This document shows, in pieces, positions 35,053 to 44,979 of a DNA stretch of 64,000 nucleotides (positions are counted from its first letter, which is position 1; each line of letters starts with the position of its first letter). A model generated the notes under the pieces. The model saw only the letters and a list, made by a program, of their open reading frames with translations. It made no database searches and was not told where the DNA came from. The position numbers and the translations under genes were made by a program. This DNA is from Streptomyces sp. NRRL F-2664 (lineage in GTDB: Bacteria; Actinomycetota; Actinomycetes; Streptomycetales; Streptomycetaceae): NCBI RefSeq assembly GCF_000719345.1, contig NZ_JOFX01000031.1, positions 14,558 to 78,557 of the forward strand, in the 5' to 3' direction.

Positions 35053-35775
35053 ATGATGCACACCTGCCGCACGTCAGCCGGACGCACCCGGACACTCGCC
35101 TTCCTGGGCCTGACGGCCGCCGCGCTCCTCGCGACGACCACGGCCTGCGGGCCCTCGGGCGACGACAAGGCGGGCGCCACGGCGCCGCCGAAGCCCTCCG
35201 CGTCCACGCCGGGAGCCGCCTCCGGCGCTCCTCCGGCCGCCCCCTCGGCCACCCCGCCCGGGGCTCCCGCCCCCTCGGCGACCTCGCCCGTGCCCCGGCC
35301 GGGAGAGGCGGAGGGCGAGCCGGTGGGCAAGAACGGCAACTGCTCCGACGAGTACGCCCGCGTGTCCGTGGAGTGGGCCGTGCCGCCGGTGAAGGACGAC
35401 TCGAAGCTCCTGCTCACCGTGGTGAACACGGGCCCGAAGAGCTGCGTGCTGACGTCCTACCCCGTGCTGCGGGTCAAGGACGGGAACGGGCGGCTGGTGG
35501 CGGTGTTCGAGAACACCAAGCCCCCGTCGCCGGTGGTCCTCGCGCCCGGCAAGGAGGCCTACGCGGGCCTGCTCGCCCGGCAGGGCGGCAAGGAGGCGGG
35601 CACGCTCACGACGGACCTGGCACTCGCCCCGCACGGTCAGAGGCCGCAGGAGGACACGGGCGAGGGATTGCTCCTCGAACTGCCCTCCGGCGGCGTGTAC
35701 ATGGACGGCAAGGCGCGCGTGACGTACTGGCAGAGCACCTCGGAGAACGCGGCGTCACACCTGTTCACCCGCTGA
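35053..35775 (+). CDS. DUF4232-type lipoprotein
   Basis: The 240-residue precursor has a lipobox-like end of its signal (LLATTTAC, Cys32). A long Pro/Ala/Ser linker (residues 40-95) is followed by a beta-sandwich domain typical of DUF4232: NCSDEYARVSVEWAVPP, LLLTVVNTGPKSCVLTSYPVL, LAPGKEAYAGL. Two Cys flank the domain and may pair. It is anchored on the outer face of the membrane. The role is unknown. GGGGGA precedes ATG 35053; ATG 35056 is equally usable. The stop lies inside an 18-nt palindrome. Confidence 0.75.
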   Translation: MMHTCRTSAGRTRTLAFLGLTAAALLATTTACGPSGDDKAGATAPPKPSASTPGAASGAPPAAPSATPPGAPAPSATSPVPRPGEAEGEPVGKNGNCSDEYARVSVEWAVPPVKDDSKLLLTVVNTGPKSCVLTSYPVLRVKDGNGRLVAVFENTKPPSPVVLAPGKEAYAGLLARQGGKEAGTLTTDLALAPHGQRPQEDTGEGLLLELPSGGVYMDGKARVTYWQSTSENAASHLFTR

Positions 35776-35789
35776 GTACGCGTACTCAG
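35772..35789. promoter_or_regulatory. Perfect 18-nt palindrome CTGAGTACGCGTACTCAG
   Basis: The element is fully symmetric, includes the stop codon of the DUF4232 gene and lies 73 nt upstream of the next start. Position and symmetry suggest a dimeric-protein operator in the promoter of the small secreted protein. It lacks a loop and T-run, so a terminator role is less likely. Confidence 0.5.
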
Positions 35790-35861
35790 GCAGGTGTCGG
35801 TGCCACTGGGTAGCGTCGTGCCCGTCCGACCGACGGACGGTACGACAACCTGGGGGACGAC

Positions 35862-36278
35862 ATGAACAAGCGCACCACCGCCCTGGCGGTCCTGGCACCG
35901 GCACTCGCCCTGACGCTGGCGGCGGCGCCGGCCCAGGCCGCCGCGGCGGACGAGGTCATCGGCTACCCGGGGCCCGACGGCCTGATCTGGATCGCCGACC
36001 AGGCCGGCTCCAGCGGCTTCGTCTCGGGTGGCCTCTCCTCCAGCCTGGACACCTTCATCACGTTCGGCTGCGCCGACGGCGGCAGCATCGAGGTGTCGTT
36101 CCGGCTCCAGGAGCACCCCGACCGCGACCCGGCCCCGTTCACCGTCGACTGCCCCGGCACGGACCCGACGCTCGTCACGCTCCCCCTCGGCACCGGTCTC
36201 CACGGCGGATTCACCGCGTGGGTGACCACCTCGACCGCGACCACCCGCTGGGGCGCGACGGTCACCCAGCCCGAGTAA
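35862..36278 (+). CDS. Small secreted protein, unknown
   Basis: The 138-residue precursor has a signal peptide (MNKRTTALAVLAPALALTLA, cleavage near AQA at residue 26). A mature part of about 110 residues contains two Cys (FGCADGG, VDCPGT) probably in a disulfide. The sequence is rich in Gly, Thr and Trp/Phe with alternating polar/non-polar residues, suggesting a beta-sandwich. GGGGGA lies upstream of ATG 35862. I know no family for it. Confidence 0.7.
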   Translation: MNKRTTALAVLAPALALTLAAAPAQAAAADEVIGYPGPDGLIWIADQAGSSGFVSGGLSSSLDTFITFGCADGGSIEVSFRLQEHPDRDPAPFTVDCPGTDPTLVTLPLGTGLHGGFTAWVTTSTATTRWGATVTQPE

Positions 36279-36294
36279 CCACGCCGGCGCCGCG

Positions 36295-36318
36295 GCGCCC
36301 GCCCCTCCCGGCGGGCGC
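36295..36318. terminator. Bidirectional terminator
   Basis: GCGCCCGCC (36295-36303) pairs with GGCGGGCGC (36310-36318) around CCTCCC. It separates the secreted protein gene from the convergent DUF397 gene, whose stop starts at 36319. Confidence 0.7.
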
Positions 36319-36519
36319 TCAGGGGCGATGCTGCACGGCCCGGATGAACGACACCCACGGGGCGGCGGCGAAAACGATCACCGGACCGGTATCGGCCAGC
36401 TTGCTGTCGCGGACGGGGACGGCGCCGGGGAGGCCGTCGGACACTTCGACACAGTTGGCGCCGTCGGAGTTGGAGTACGAGGAGGTCCGCCAGGACAGGC
36501 CGTTCAGGTCTGCGCGCAT
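36319..36519 (-). CDS. DUF397-domain protein
   Basis: The 66-residue protein shows the DUF397 pattern: LSWRTSSYSNSDGANCVEVSDG, VRDSKLADTGPVIVFAAAPWVSFI. Such small proteins pair with Scr1-type XRE regulators and, in several Streptomyces, bind them to relieve or tune their action. Its start overlaps the regulator's 3' end by 16 bp, giving coupled translation. It probably acts as the regulator's partner. Confidence 0.9.
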   Translation of the reverse strand: MRADLNGLSWRTSSYSNSDGANCVEVSDGLPGAVPVRDSKLADTGPVIVFAAAPWVSFIRAVQHRP

Positions 36520-37343
36520 TTCGCGTACTCCTCCGCCACCGACTCGATCAAGGCCAAGGATGCCGCCGGTGCGAGCGCAGCGGCCCTCGCAAGATCGTAG
36601 AGCCTCCAGTGGCGCTGGACCAGGGCCGGGTAGTCGATCAGGTGCCCAACCCGGGGGCCTTCCGTGTAGACCACGTCGGGCGCGTCGACGAACTGCATGA
36701 TGCTGACCAGCGACCCCAGAGTGCCTTGGGCTCCGGCGGAAAACGGGACCACCTGTACGACGATCCTGTTGTCGCGGACACGGGCGGCGATGTGCCGCAG
36801 TTGGGCAGCCATGACAGCGAGCCCTCCCACCTGCGTCCGCAGAACCGCCTCGTGCAGGACGAACCAGAGTTCGGGGGTCACCGGATCGTCGAGGAGGCGC
36901 TGGCGCTCCATGCGGGACATGACCAGGGACTCGACGTACTCCTCCGGCGCGGTGGGATTGCCTCCCCGGATGACCGCGCGCGGGTAGTCCTCCGTCTGGA
37001 GAAGACCCAGAACCAGGCTGGAGCCGTACTCGTACATGGCCGTGGCCCGGGTCTCCAGCTCGGCCGCCGCAGCGAAGTACTCGACGTACCTGGACTTGAA
37101 CGCCTTCGCCAACCGGTAGAAGTAGTCCCCGGTACCCAGCTCGCGGTCGATGAGTACCGCGATCTCGGGGCGCAGACGGCGCTGGCCGCCCTCCATCTGC
37201 CCGACGTAGGACCCGGTGGCGAAGATCCGCTCGCCCAGCGCGGCCTGGGTCAGGCCTGCGGCCTCCCGATGGCGCCGCAGTTCCTCACGGGCGAACTCCT
37301 CCGGCGTCTGCGCCGCGCCCCCCTCGCCCTTCGGCTTGGCCAT
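36504..37343 (-). CDS. XRE-family regulator with DUF5753 domain (Scr1-type)
   Basis: The 279-residue regulator has an N-terminal helix-turn-helix (LRRHREAAGLTQAALGERIFATGSYVGQMEGGQRRLRPEIA, about residues 22-62) and a C-terminal DUF5753 domain (LGLLQTEDYPRAVI, MERQRLLDD, LWFVLHEAVLRTQVGG, VQVVPFSAGAQG). I start at ATG 37343, with GGGGAG about 8 nt upstream. With the overlapping DUF397 gene it forms the common Streptomyces regulator/partner pair, many of which affect sporulation or antibiotic production. The target genes are unknown. Confidence 0.9.
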   Translation of the reverse strand: MAKPKGEGGAAQTPEEFAREELRRHREAAGLTQAALGERIFATGSYVGQMEGGQRRLRPEIAVLIDRELGTGDYFYRLAKAFKSRYVEYFAAAAELETRATAMYEYGSSLVLGLLQTEDYPRAVIRGGNPTAPEEYVESLVMSRMERQRLLDDPVTPELWFVLHEAVLRTQVGGLAVMAAQLRHIAARVRDNRIVVQVVPFSAGAQGTLGSLVSIMQFVDAPDVVYTEGPRVGHLIDYPALVQRHWRLYDLARAAALAPAASLALIESVAEEYAKCAQT

Positions 37344-37441
37344 GCAACAACTCCCCGCTTCTACGGCCCCTTGGCGGCCAGAAGCGTAGCCCTCCACGAG
37401 GCACCGCGGCAGCGGAACGCATCCATACGACTACACAACGC

Positions 37442-37485
37442 CACAGCGCCCGCCACCCCTGGTCGGGGACGTGGCGGGCGCTGTG
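37442..37485 (-). terminator. Strong terminator after gltBD
   Basis: A perfect 15-bp stem pairs CACAGCGCCCGCCAC (37442-37456) with GTGGCGGGCGCTGTG (37471-37485), around 75 nt beyond the gltD stop and before the XRE gene. Confidence 0.85.
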
Positions 37486-37559
37486 CCGGGTGTTCCGTAC
37501 GCCGTTGTACGGACCGTATGAGGGGTCCCGCCCTTCGCGAGGCGGGGGCGCCTGGCGGG

Positions 37560-39020
37560 CTACACGGTCAGCGAGCGGTCCGTCGGCTTGACCGGGTACG
37601 GGAGGGCGCTGCTGCCGGTGAGGTAGCGGTCCACGCCGCGGGCGGCCGAGCGGCCCTCCGCGATGGCCCAGACGATCAGCGACTGGCCGCGGCCGGCGTC
37701 GCCGGCGACGAAGACGCCGTCGACGTTGGTCGCGTAGGAGGCGTCGCGGTCGATGTTGCCGCGGGCGTCCAGCTCCACGCCGAACTGCTCGACCAGGCCG
37801 TTCGCCTGGTCGGTGCCCGTGAAGCCCATCGCCAGGGTCACCAGCTGCGCGGGGAGGACGCGCTCGGTGCCGGGCTTCTGGACGAGCTTGCCCTCGACGA
37901 ACTCGACCTCGACCAGGTGCAGCGCCTGGACGTTGCCGTCCTCGTCGCCCTCGAAGTGGGTGGTGGAGACGGAGTAGACCCGCTCGCCGCCCTCCTCGTG
38001 GGCCGAGGTGACCTTGTAGAGCATGGGGAAGGTCGGCCACGGCTGGTTGGCGTTCCGCTCCTCGCCCGGCTTCGGCATGATCTCCAGCTGCGTGACCGAG
38101 GCCGCGCCCTGGCGGTGGGCGGTGCCCACGCAGTCCGCGCCGGTGTCGCCGCCGCCGATGACGACGACGTGCTTGCCCTCGGCGGTGATCGGCGGAGCCA
38201 GGAAGTCGCCCTCCTGCACCTTGTTCGCGAGCGGCAGGTACTCCATCGCGAAGTGGATGCCCTTGAGATCGCGGCCCGGGACCGGCAGGTCGCGGGAGAC
38301 GGTGGCGCCGGCCGCGACGACCACCGCGTCGAACCGCTTGCGCAGGTCGGTGGCCGTGATGTCGCGGCCGACCTCGACGCCGGTGCGGAACTTGGTGCCC
38401 TCCGCGCGCATCTGCTCGATGCGGCGGTTGATGTGCACCTTCTCCATCTTGAACTCGGGGATGCCGTAGCGCAGCAGGCCGCCGATGCGGTCCGCGCGCT
38501 CGTACACGACCACGGTGTGGCCGGCCCGGGTCAGCTGCTGGGCGGCGGCCAGGCCGGCCGGGCCGGAGCCGATCACGGCGACGGTCTTGCCGGACAGGCG
38601 CTCGGGGGCCTGCGGGGTGACGTCCCCGTTGTCCCACGCCTTGTCGATGATCGAGACCTCGACGTTCTTGATGGTGACGGCCGGCTGGTTGATGCCGAGC
38701 ACGCACGCGGACTCGCACGGGGCCGGGCACAGGCGGCCCGTGAACTCCGGGAAGTTGTTCGTCGCGTGCAGCCGCTCCGACGCCGCCGCCCAGTCGTCGC
38801 GGTAGGCGTAGTCGTTCCACTCGGGGATCAGGTTCCCGAGCGGGCAGCCGTTGTGGCAGAACGGGATGCCGCAGTCCATGCAGCGGCCGGCCTGCTTGCT
38901 GATGATCGGCAACAGCGAGCCGGGGACGTAGACCTCGTTCCAGTCCTTCAGCCGCTCGGCGACGGGACGGGAGCAGGCGGTCTCGCGCGTGGTGGTGAGG
39001 AAGCCCTTCGGGTCAGCCAT
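37560..39020 (-). CDS. gltD: Glutamate synthase small (beta) subunit
   Basis: The 486-residue subunit passes NADPH electrons through FAD and iron-sulfur clusters to GltB. The N-terminal Cys pattern [17 protein letters not shown] and [14 protein letters not shown] bind two 4Fe-4S clusters. [15 protein letters not shown] (FAD) and [13 protein letters not shown] (NADPH) follow, with [19 protein letters not shown] near the end. ATG 39020 overlaps the gltB stop by 8 nt, so the subunits are translationally coupled. Confidence 0.97.
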   Translation of the reverse strand: MADPKGFLTTTRETACSRPVAERLKDWNEVYVPGSLLPIISKQAGRCMDCGIPFCHNGCPLGNLIPEWNDYAYRDDWAAASERLHATNNFPEFTGRLCPAPCESACVLGINQPAVTIKNVEVSIIDKAWDNGDVTPQAPERLSGKTVAVIGSGPAGLAAAQQLTRAGHTVVVYERADRIGGLLRYGIPEFKMEKVHINRRIEQMRAEGTKFRTGVEVGRDITATDLRKRFDAVVVAAGATVSRDLPVPGRDLKGIHFAMEYLPLANKVQEGDFLAPPITAEGKHVVVIGGGDTGADCVGTAHRQGAASVTQLEIMPKPGEERNANQPWPTFPMLYKVTSAHEEGGERVYSVSTTHFEGDEDGNVQALHLVEVEFVEGKLVQKPGTERVLPAQLVTLAMGFTGTDQANGLVEQFGVELDARGNIDRDASYATNVDGVFVAGDAGRGQSLIVWAIAEGRSAARGVDRYLTGSSALPYPVKPTDRSLTV

Positions 39021-42000
39021 GGGTCGCCGCCTCCATCATCTTCTCCGTGGTCTCGGATTCCGAGAGTCCGGCGAGCTCAGCGGCGTCCTTGGCGGCGAGC
39101 ACTGCCTTGTACGTGGTCGGGATGATCTTGCTGAAGCGGTCCACCGCGGTGGACCAGTCAGCCAGGAGCTTCGCGGCCACGGTCGAGCCGGTCTCCTCCT
39201 CGTGGCGGCGCACCACATCGTGCAGCCACTGCTTGTCGGTGTCGGAGAGGGCCTCGACGGCGCCCGCGTTGCCGACGTTGACGTTGTCCGGGTCGAGGTC
39301 GATGACGTACGCGACGCCACCCGACATGCCGGCCGCGAAGTTGCGGCCCGTCTCGCCCAGGACGACCGCCGTGCCGCCGGTCATGTACTCGCAGCCGTGG
39401 TCGCCCACGCCCTCGGAGACGACCAGGGCGCCGGAGTTGCGGACGCAGAAGCGCTCGCCGGTGCGGCCGCGCAGGAACATCTCGCCGCCGGTGGCTCCGT
39501 AGCCGATGGTGTTGCCGGCGATGGTGGAGTACTCGGCGAGGTGGTCGGCGGCGCGGTCCGGACGGACCACGATGCGGCCGCCGGAGAGGCCCTTGCCGAC
39601 GTAGTCGTTGGCGTCGCCCTCCAGGCGCAGGGTGATGCCCTTCGGGACGAAGGCGCCGAAGGACTGGCCGGCCGAGCCCGTGAAGGTGAGGTCGATGGTG
39701 TTGTCGGGCAGGCCCGCACCGCCGAACTTCTTGGTGACGTGGTGGCCGAGCATCGTGCCGACGGTCCGGTTGATGTTCCGGATGGCGACCTGCGCGCGGA
39801 CCGGCTGGGCGGCCTCGGCGGTCTCGGCGTTCAGCGCGTCGGCCGCGAGCTCGATCAGCTCGTTGTCGAGGGCCTTCTCCAGCCCGTGGTCCTGCTCGAT
39901 CAGGGCGTGGCGGACCGCGCCCTCGGGCAGCTCGGGCACGTAGAAGAGCGGCTCCAGGTCGAGGCCCTGAGCCTTCCAGTGCGAGACGGCCTTGGTGGTG
40001 TCCAGCAGTTCGGCGTGGCCGACGGCCTCCTCGATGGTGCGGAAGCCCAGCTCGGCGAGGAGCTCGCGCACCTCCTCCGCGATGAACTCGAAGAAGTTCA
40101 CGACGAATTCGGGCTTGCCGGAGAACCGGTCGCGCAGGACCGGGTTCTGGGTGGCGATGCCGACCGGGCAGGTGTCCAGGTGGCAGACGCGCATCATGAC
40201 GCAGCCGGAGACGACGAGCGGCGCGGTCGCGAAGCCGAACTCCTCGGCGCCGAGGAGCGCGGCGATGACGACGTCGCGGCCGGTCTTGAGCTGGCCGTCG
40301 GTCTGGACGACGATGCGGTCGCGCAGGCCGTTGAGCAGCAGGGTCTGCTGGGTCTCGGCGAGGCCGAGCTCCCAGGGGCCGCCCGCGTGCTTGAGGGAGG
40401 TGAGCGGGGAGGCGCCCGTACCGCCGTCGTGGCCGGAGATCAGGACGACGTCCGCGTGGGCCTTGGACACACCGGCCGCGACCGTGCCGACACCGACCTC
40501 GGAGACCAGCTTCACGTGGATGCGGGCGACCGGGTTGGCGTTCTTGAGGTCGTGGATCAGCTGGGCCAGGTCCTCGATGGAGTAGATGTCGTGGTGCGGC
40601 GGCGGGGAGATGAGGCCGACGCCGGGCGTCGAGTGACGCGTCTTGGCGACCCACGGGTAGACCTTGTGGCCGGGCAGCTGGCCGCCCTCGCCGGGCTTGG
40701 CGCCCTGCGCCATCTTGATCTGGATGTCGTCCGCGTTGACGAGGTACTCGCTGGTGACACCGAAGCGGCCGGAGGCGACCTGCTTGATGGAGGAGCGGCG
40801 GGCCGGGTCGTACAGGCGCTCCGGGTCCTCGCCGCCCTCACCGGTGTTGGACTTGGCGCCCAACTGGTTCATGGCGATGGCGAGGGTCTCGTGCGCCTCC
40901 TTGGAGATGGAGCCGTACGACATGGCGCCGGTGGAGAAGCGCTTGACGATCTCGGAGACCGGCTCGACCTCGTCGATGGAGATCGAGGGGCGGTCGGACT
41001 TGAAGCCGAAGAGGCCGCGGAGCGTCATGAGGCGCTCGGACTGCTCGTTCACGCGGTCCGTGTACTGCCGGAAGATGTCGTACCGGCGGTTGCGGGTGGC
41101 GTGCTGGAGGCGGAAGACCGTCTCCGGGTCGAACAGGTGCGGCTCGCCCTCGCGGCGCCACTGGTACTCGCCGCCGATCTCCAGCGCGCGGTGCGTGGCG
41201 GCGACGCCGGAGACCGGGTACGCCTTGGCGTGGCGGGCGGCCACCTCCTTGGCGATGACGTCCAGGCCGGCGCCGCCGATCTTGGTGGCGGTGCCGTGGA
41301 AGTAGGTCTCGACGAACTCGTCGTTCAGGCCGACGGCCTCGAAGACCTGGGCGCCGCGGTAGGAGGCGACGGTGGAGATGCCCATCTTGGACATGACCTT
41401 CAGGACGCCCTTGCCCAGCGCGTGGATCAGGTTCCTGATGGCCTGCTCGGGCTCGATGCCCTCGATGAACGTGCCGGCGCGCAGCAGGTCCTCGACGGAC
41501 TCCATGGCGAGGTACGGGTTGACCGCGGCGGCGCCGTAGCCGATGAGGAGGGCGACGTGGTGGACCTCGCGGACGTCGCCGGCCTCGACGAGCAGGCCCA
41601 CCTGGGTGCGCTGCTTGGTGGCGATGAGGTGGTGGTGCACGGCGGCGGTGAGTAGCAGCGACGGGATGGGCGCGTGCTCGGCGTCGGAGTGGCGGTCCGA
41701 GAGGACGATCAGGCGGGCGCCGTTGGCGATGGCCGCGTCGGCCTCGGCGCGGATCTCCTCGATGCGTGCGGCGAGCGCCTCGCCGCCGCCGGAGACCCGG
41801 TAGAGGCCGGAGAGCGTGGCGGCCTTCATGCCCGGCATGTCGCCGTCGGCGTTGATGTGGATGAGCTTGGCCAGCTCGTCGTTGTCGATCACCGGGAAGG
41901 GCAGGGTGACGCTGCGGCAGGACGCGGCGGTCGGCTCCAGCAGGTTGGACTGGGGGCCGATCGAGGACAGCAGCGAGGTGACGAGCTCCTCGCGGATGGC

Positions 42001-43605
42001 GTCCAGCGGCGGGTTGGTGACCTGCGCGAAGAGCTGGGTGAAGTAGTCGAAGAGCAGCCGGGGCCGCTCGGACAGGGCCGCGATCGGGGAGTCGGTGCCC
42101 ATGGAGCCGAGGGGCTCGCCGCCGGTACGGGCCATCGGCGCGAGGATGACGCGCAGCTCTTCCTCGGTGTAGCCGAAGGTCTGCTGGCGGCGGGTGACCG
42201 AGGCGTGGGTGTGCACGATGTGCTCGCGCTCGGGCAGGTCCGTCAGCTCGATCTCGCCGGTCTCCAGCCATTCGGCGTACGGGGCGGCGGAGGCGAGTTC
42301 GTTCTTGATCTCGTCGTCCTCGACGATCCGCTTCTGGGCGGTGTCGACGAGGAACATCCGGCCGGGCTGCAGGCGGCCCTTGCGGACGACCTTGGCCGGG
42401 TCGATGTCGAGGACGCCGACCTCGGAGCCGAGGACGACGAGGCCGTCGTCGGTGACCCAGTAGCGGCCGGGGCGCAGGCCGTTGCGGTCGAGGACCGCGC
42501 CGACCTGGGTGCCGTCGGTGAAGGTGACGCAGGCCGGGCCGTCCCAGGGCTCCATCAGCGTGGAGTGGTACTGGTAGAACGCGCGGCGGGCCGGGTCCAT
42601 GGAGGTGTGGTTCTCCCACGCCTCCGGGATCATCATCAGCACGCTGTGCGGCAGCGACCGGCCACCGAGGTGGAGCAGCTCCAGGACCTCGTCGAAGGAG
42701 GCCGAGTCGGAGGCGTCCGGGGTGCAGATCGGGAAGATCCGGTCGAGCGCGCCCTCACCGAAGGCGGTCGACGCGAGCTGGGACTCGCGGGCCTTCATCC
42801 AGTTCCGGTTGCCCTTGACCGTGTTGATCTCGCCGTTGTGTGCGACGAAGCGGTACGGGTGGGCGAGCGGCCACGACGGGAAGGTGTTGGTGGAGAACCG
42901 GGAGTGGACCAGGGCGAGCGCCGAGGCGAAGCGGCGGTCGGAGAGGTCCGGGAAGAAGGGCTCCAGCTGGCCGGTGGTCAGCATGCCCTTGTAGACGATG
43001 GTGCGGGCGGAGAGCGACGGGAAGTACACGCCGGCCTCGCGCTCGGCGCGCTTGCGCAGCACGAACGCCTTGCGGTCCAGCTCGATGCCGGTCGTCCCGT
43101 TGCTGACGAAGAGCTGCCGGAAGGCGGGCATGGTGGCGCGGGCGCCGTTGCCGAGCAGGTCGGGGGTGACGGGGACCTCGCGCCAGCCGAGGACCGTGAG
43201 GCCCTCCTCGGCGGCGATGGCCTCGATCTGCTCCGCGGCGACGGCCTGTGCGGTGCCGTCGGCGGGGAGGAAGGCGATGCCGACGGCGTATGCGCCGGCC
43301 TCGGGGAGCTCGAATCCGGCGACCTCGCGCAGGAAGGCGTCCGGTACCTGGGACAGGATTCCCGCGCCGTCGCCGGAGTCCGGCTCGGAGCCGGTGGCGC
43401 CACGGTGCTCGAGGTTCCGCAGGACGGTCAGGGCCTGCTCGACGAGGGTGTGGGTGGCCTCGCCGGTGAGGTTCGCCACGAATCCGACGCCGCAGGCGTC
43501 CTTCTCGTTGCGCGGGTCGTACATGCCCTGCTGGGCGGGGCGACCGTCCATGGGCGACCAGGCGGTGTTCAGGCCGGTCGCGGAGTGCGTGGATGCGGAA
43601 CGCAT
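39013..43605 (-). CDS. gltB: Glutamate synthase large (alpha) subunit
   Basis: The 1530-residue enzyme makes two glutamates from glutamine and 2-oxoglutarate, completing the GS-GOGAT route of ammonium assimilation. A 37-residue propeptide precedes Cys38 ([11 protein letters not shown]), the N-terminal nucleophile of the glutaminase domain. The synthase domain has [12 protein letters not shown], and the FMN site and 3Fe-4S cluster lie near [21 protein letters not shown]. The C-terminal GXGXG beta-helix repeats are rich in Gly ([31 protein letters not shown]). GGGAG lies 6 nt upstream of ATG 43605. Confidence 0.97.
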   Translation of the reverse strand: MRSASTHSATGLNTAWSPMDGRPAQQGMYDPRNEKDACGVGFVANLTGEATHTLVEQALTVLRNLEHRGATGSEPDSGDGAGILSQVPDAFLREVAGFELPEAGAYAVGIAFLPADGTAQAVAAEQIEAIAAEEGLTVLGWREVPVTPDLLGNGARATMPAFRQLFVSNGTTGIELDRKAFVLRKRAEREAGVYFPSLSARTIVYKGMLTTGQLEPFFPDLSDRRFASALALVHSRFSTNTFPSWPLAHPYRFVAHNGEINTVKGNRNWMKARESQLASTAFGEGALDRIFPICTPDASDSASFDEVLELLHLGGRSLPHSVLMMIPEAWENHTSMDPARRAFYQYHSTLMEPWDGPACVTFTDGTQVGAVLDRNGLRPGRYWVTDDGLVVLGSEVGVLDIDPAKVVRKGRLQPGRMFLVDTAQKRIVEDDEIKNELASAAPYAEWLETGEIELTDLPEREHIVHTHASVTRRQQTFGYTEEELRVILAPMARTGGEPLGSMGTDSPIAALSERPRLLFDYFTQLFAQVTNPPLDAIREELVTSLLSSIGPQSNLLEPTAASCRSVTLPFPVIDNDELAKLIHINADGDMPGMKAATLSGLYRVSGGGEALAARIEEIRAEADAAIANGARLIVLSDRHSDAEHAPIPSLLLTAAVHHHLIATKQRTQVGLLVEAGDVREVHHVALLIGYGAAAVNPYLAMESVEDLLRAGTFIEGIEPEQAIRNLIHALGKGVLKVMSKMGISTVASYRGAQVFEAVGLNDEFVETYFHGTATKIGGAGLDVIAKEVAARHAKAYPVSGVAATHRALEIGGEYQWRREGEPHLFDPETVFRLQHATRNRRYDIFRQYTDRVNEQSERLMTLRGLFGFKSDRPSISIDEVEPVSEIVKRFSTGAMSYGSISKEAHETLAIAMNQLGAKSNTGEGGEDPERLYDPARRSSIKQVASGRFGVTSEYLVNADDIQIKMAQGAKPGEGGQLPGHKVYPWVAKTRHSTPGVGLISPPPHHDIYSIEDLAQLIHDLKNANPVARIHVKLVSEVGVGTVAAGVSKAHADVVLISGHDGGTGASPLTSLKHAGGPWELGLAETQQTLLLNGLRDRIVVQTDGQLKTGRDVVIAALLGAEEFGFATAPLVVSGCVMMRVCHLDTCPVGIATQNPVLRDRFSGKPEFVVNFFEFIAEEVRELLAELGFRTIEEAVGHAELLDTTKAVSHWKAQGLDLEPLFYVPELPEGAVRHALIEQDHGLEKALDNELIELAADALNAETAEAAQPVRAQVAIRNINRTVGTMLGHHVTKKFGGAGLPDNTIDLTFTGSAGQSFGAFVPKGITLRLEGDANDYVGKGLSGGRIVVRPDRAADHLAEYSTIAGNTIGYGATGGEMFLRGRTGERFCVRNSGALVVSEGVGDHGCEYMTGGTAVVLGETGRNFAAGMSGGVAYVIDLDPDNVNVGNAGAVEALSDTDKQWLHDVVRRHEEETGSTVAAKLLADWSTAVDRFSKIIPTTYKAVLAAKDAAELAGLSESETTEKMMEAATHG

Positions 43606-43869
43606 CGGCTCTCCCGTCGTCGTCGTGGCATATGTGCATAGCCGAGGGACGACGTTGGCCCTCTGCGAGAAATTTCGTGCAGATTACATGATGACGACAA
43701 TCCCGAGAAGCGGATATGCCATTCCAGCATGCGGACACTGCGCGAGGCAGGAAGAGGGGACTCCCGCGGCGCTCTGCGGGCGGATCGGCGGGCTCGGCGG
43801 GGCGCGCGGGGCGGTCCCGGCGGCTCCCGACGGATCGCGCGCAGCGCGGGGGGCGGAGGTCCCTGAACA
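43606..43869 (-). promoter_or_regulatory. gltB upstream region
   Basis: This 264-nt stretch carries no convincing gene. The part next to gltB (about 43620-43740) is richer in A/T than its surroundings (GAGAAATTTCGTGCAGATTACATGATGACGAC region) and likely holds the gltB promoter. ATAT-containing near-repeats CATATGTGCATA and GATATGCCATTCC occur, but no known operator could be assigned. Confidence 0.4.
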
Positions 43870-43891
43870 GGGCGGGCATCATTGCCCGCCC
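43870..43891 (-). terminator. Terminator after VIT-type gene
   Basis: GGGCGGGCA (43870-43878) pairs perfectly with TGCCCGCCC (43883-43891) around TCAT, about 100 nt beyond the transporter stop at 43989. Confidence 0.7.
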
Positions 43892-43988
43892 GGAGTCCTG
43901 GAGTAATGCCCGGCGGACACAGGATCGAAACCGCCGGGTAACGGACTACTTATGTTGCGTCCTGCATAGTGTCTCACTCCAGCGGCGG

Positions 43989-44720
43989 TCAGCCTATGGC
44001 TGCACCGATCCAGCTTCCCAGGACGTACGTCACACCGGCCGCCGCGCCGCCGAGCAGGAGCTGGCGCAGACCGCTGTACCACCACGACCGGGCGGTGACC
44101 CGGGCGACGACCGCGCCGCAGGCGAAGAGCCCGGCCAGGGCGAGGAGCACCGCCGGCCACAGGGCCGTGGCGCCGAGCAGGTAGGGCAGGACGGGGAGCA
44201 GGGCGCCCAGCGCGAAGGAGCCGAAGGAGGAGGCGGCGGCGACGAGCGGCGACGGCAGGTCGTCGGGGTCGATGCCGAGCTCCTCGCGGGCGTGGATCTC
44301 CAGGGCCTGCTCGGGGTCGCGGGACAGCTGCATGGCGACCTCGCGGGCGAGTGCCGGTTCGACACCGCGCGAGACATAGAGCTCGGCCAGCTCCTCCATC
44401 TCGTCGACGGGGTGCTTGCGCAGCTGCTGCCGCTCGATGTCGAGTTCGGCGAGGACCAGCTCGCGCTGCGAGGCGACGGAGGTGTACTCGCCCGCGGCCA
44501 TCGAGAAGGCTCCGGCGGCGAGGCCGGCGAGGCCGGTGATCACGACGGTCTGCGGGGCGACGGCCCCGCCCGCCACGCCGGTCATGAGGGCCAGGTTCGA
44601 GACGAGGCCGTCCATCGCACCGAAGACGGCCGGCCGCAGCCATCCACCATTGACGTCGCGGTGCGTGTGGTTGTCGCGGTGGGCGGTGTGCAGCGGTGCT
44701 TCGATGTCGATGATGGACAT
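43989..44720 (-). CDS. VIT1/CCC1-family iron/manganese transporter
   Basis: The 243-residue membrane protein has the VIT1/CCC1 layout: AVFGAMDGLVSNLALMTGVAGG (helix 1 with the transport Asp/Met), GLAAGAFSMAAGEYTSVASQREL (helix 2 and start of the cytoplasmic metal-binding helices), a Glu-rich cytoplasmic stretch (MEELAELYVSRG...AREVAMQLS), and three closing helices ending GSWIGAAIG. It probably moves Fe2+ or Mn2+ out of the cytoplasm. I start at ATG 44720 since GGGGAG sits about 12 nt upstream. It is divergent from the ribosylglycohydrolase operon. Confidence 0.9.
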   Translation of the reverse strand: MSIIDIEAPLHTAHRDNHTHRDVNGGWLRPAVFGAMDGLVSNLALMTGVAGGAVAPQTVVITGLAGLAAGAFSMAAGEYTSVASQRELVLAELDIERQQLRKHPVDEMEELAELYVSRGVEPALAREVAMQLSRDPEQALEIHAREELGIDPDDLPSPLVAAASSFGSFALGALLPVLPYLLGATALWPAVLLALAGLFACGAVVARVTARSWWYSGLRQLLLGGAAAGVTYVLGSWIGAAIG

Positions 44721-44979
44721 ATGGAGTTTCTCCCCTTTTCTCCCCATTGGTGCGAACGGGCGCGATGACGCGCCCTGCTCCCCCTGAACACCTCGAAACT
44801 ACGCACGATTTTTTCCGCCCGCCAGCAAGGAAGGCCGTACTTACCTGCGGTTTTGCGGGTCGGCGACCGGGTGACGCCGGTGTTCCCGGGGTGTTTCGCG
44901 GCGCGCGACAAACCGTATGACATGGCACAAATCCCCCAAGGGGTCATGATGAGCCCCATCCAAGTGGGAGAGGCGCGCC

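Noticed and set aside
39013..43605. Long opposite-strand frames across gltB
   Set aside because: They are codon-bias shadows of a certain glutamate synthase gene, Gly/Val/Asp-rich and without family motifs.
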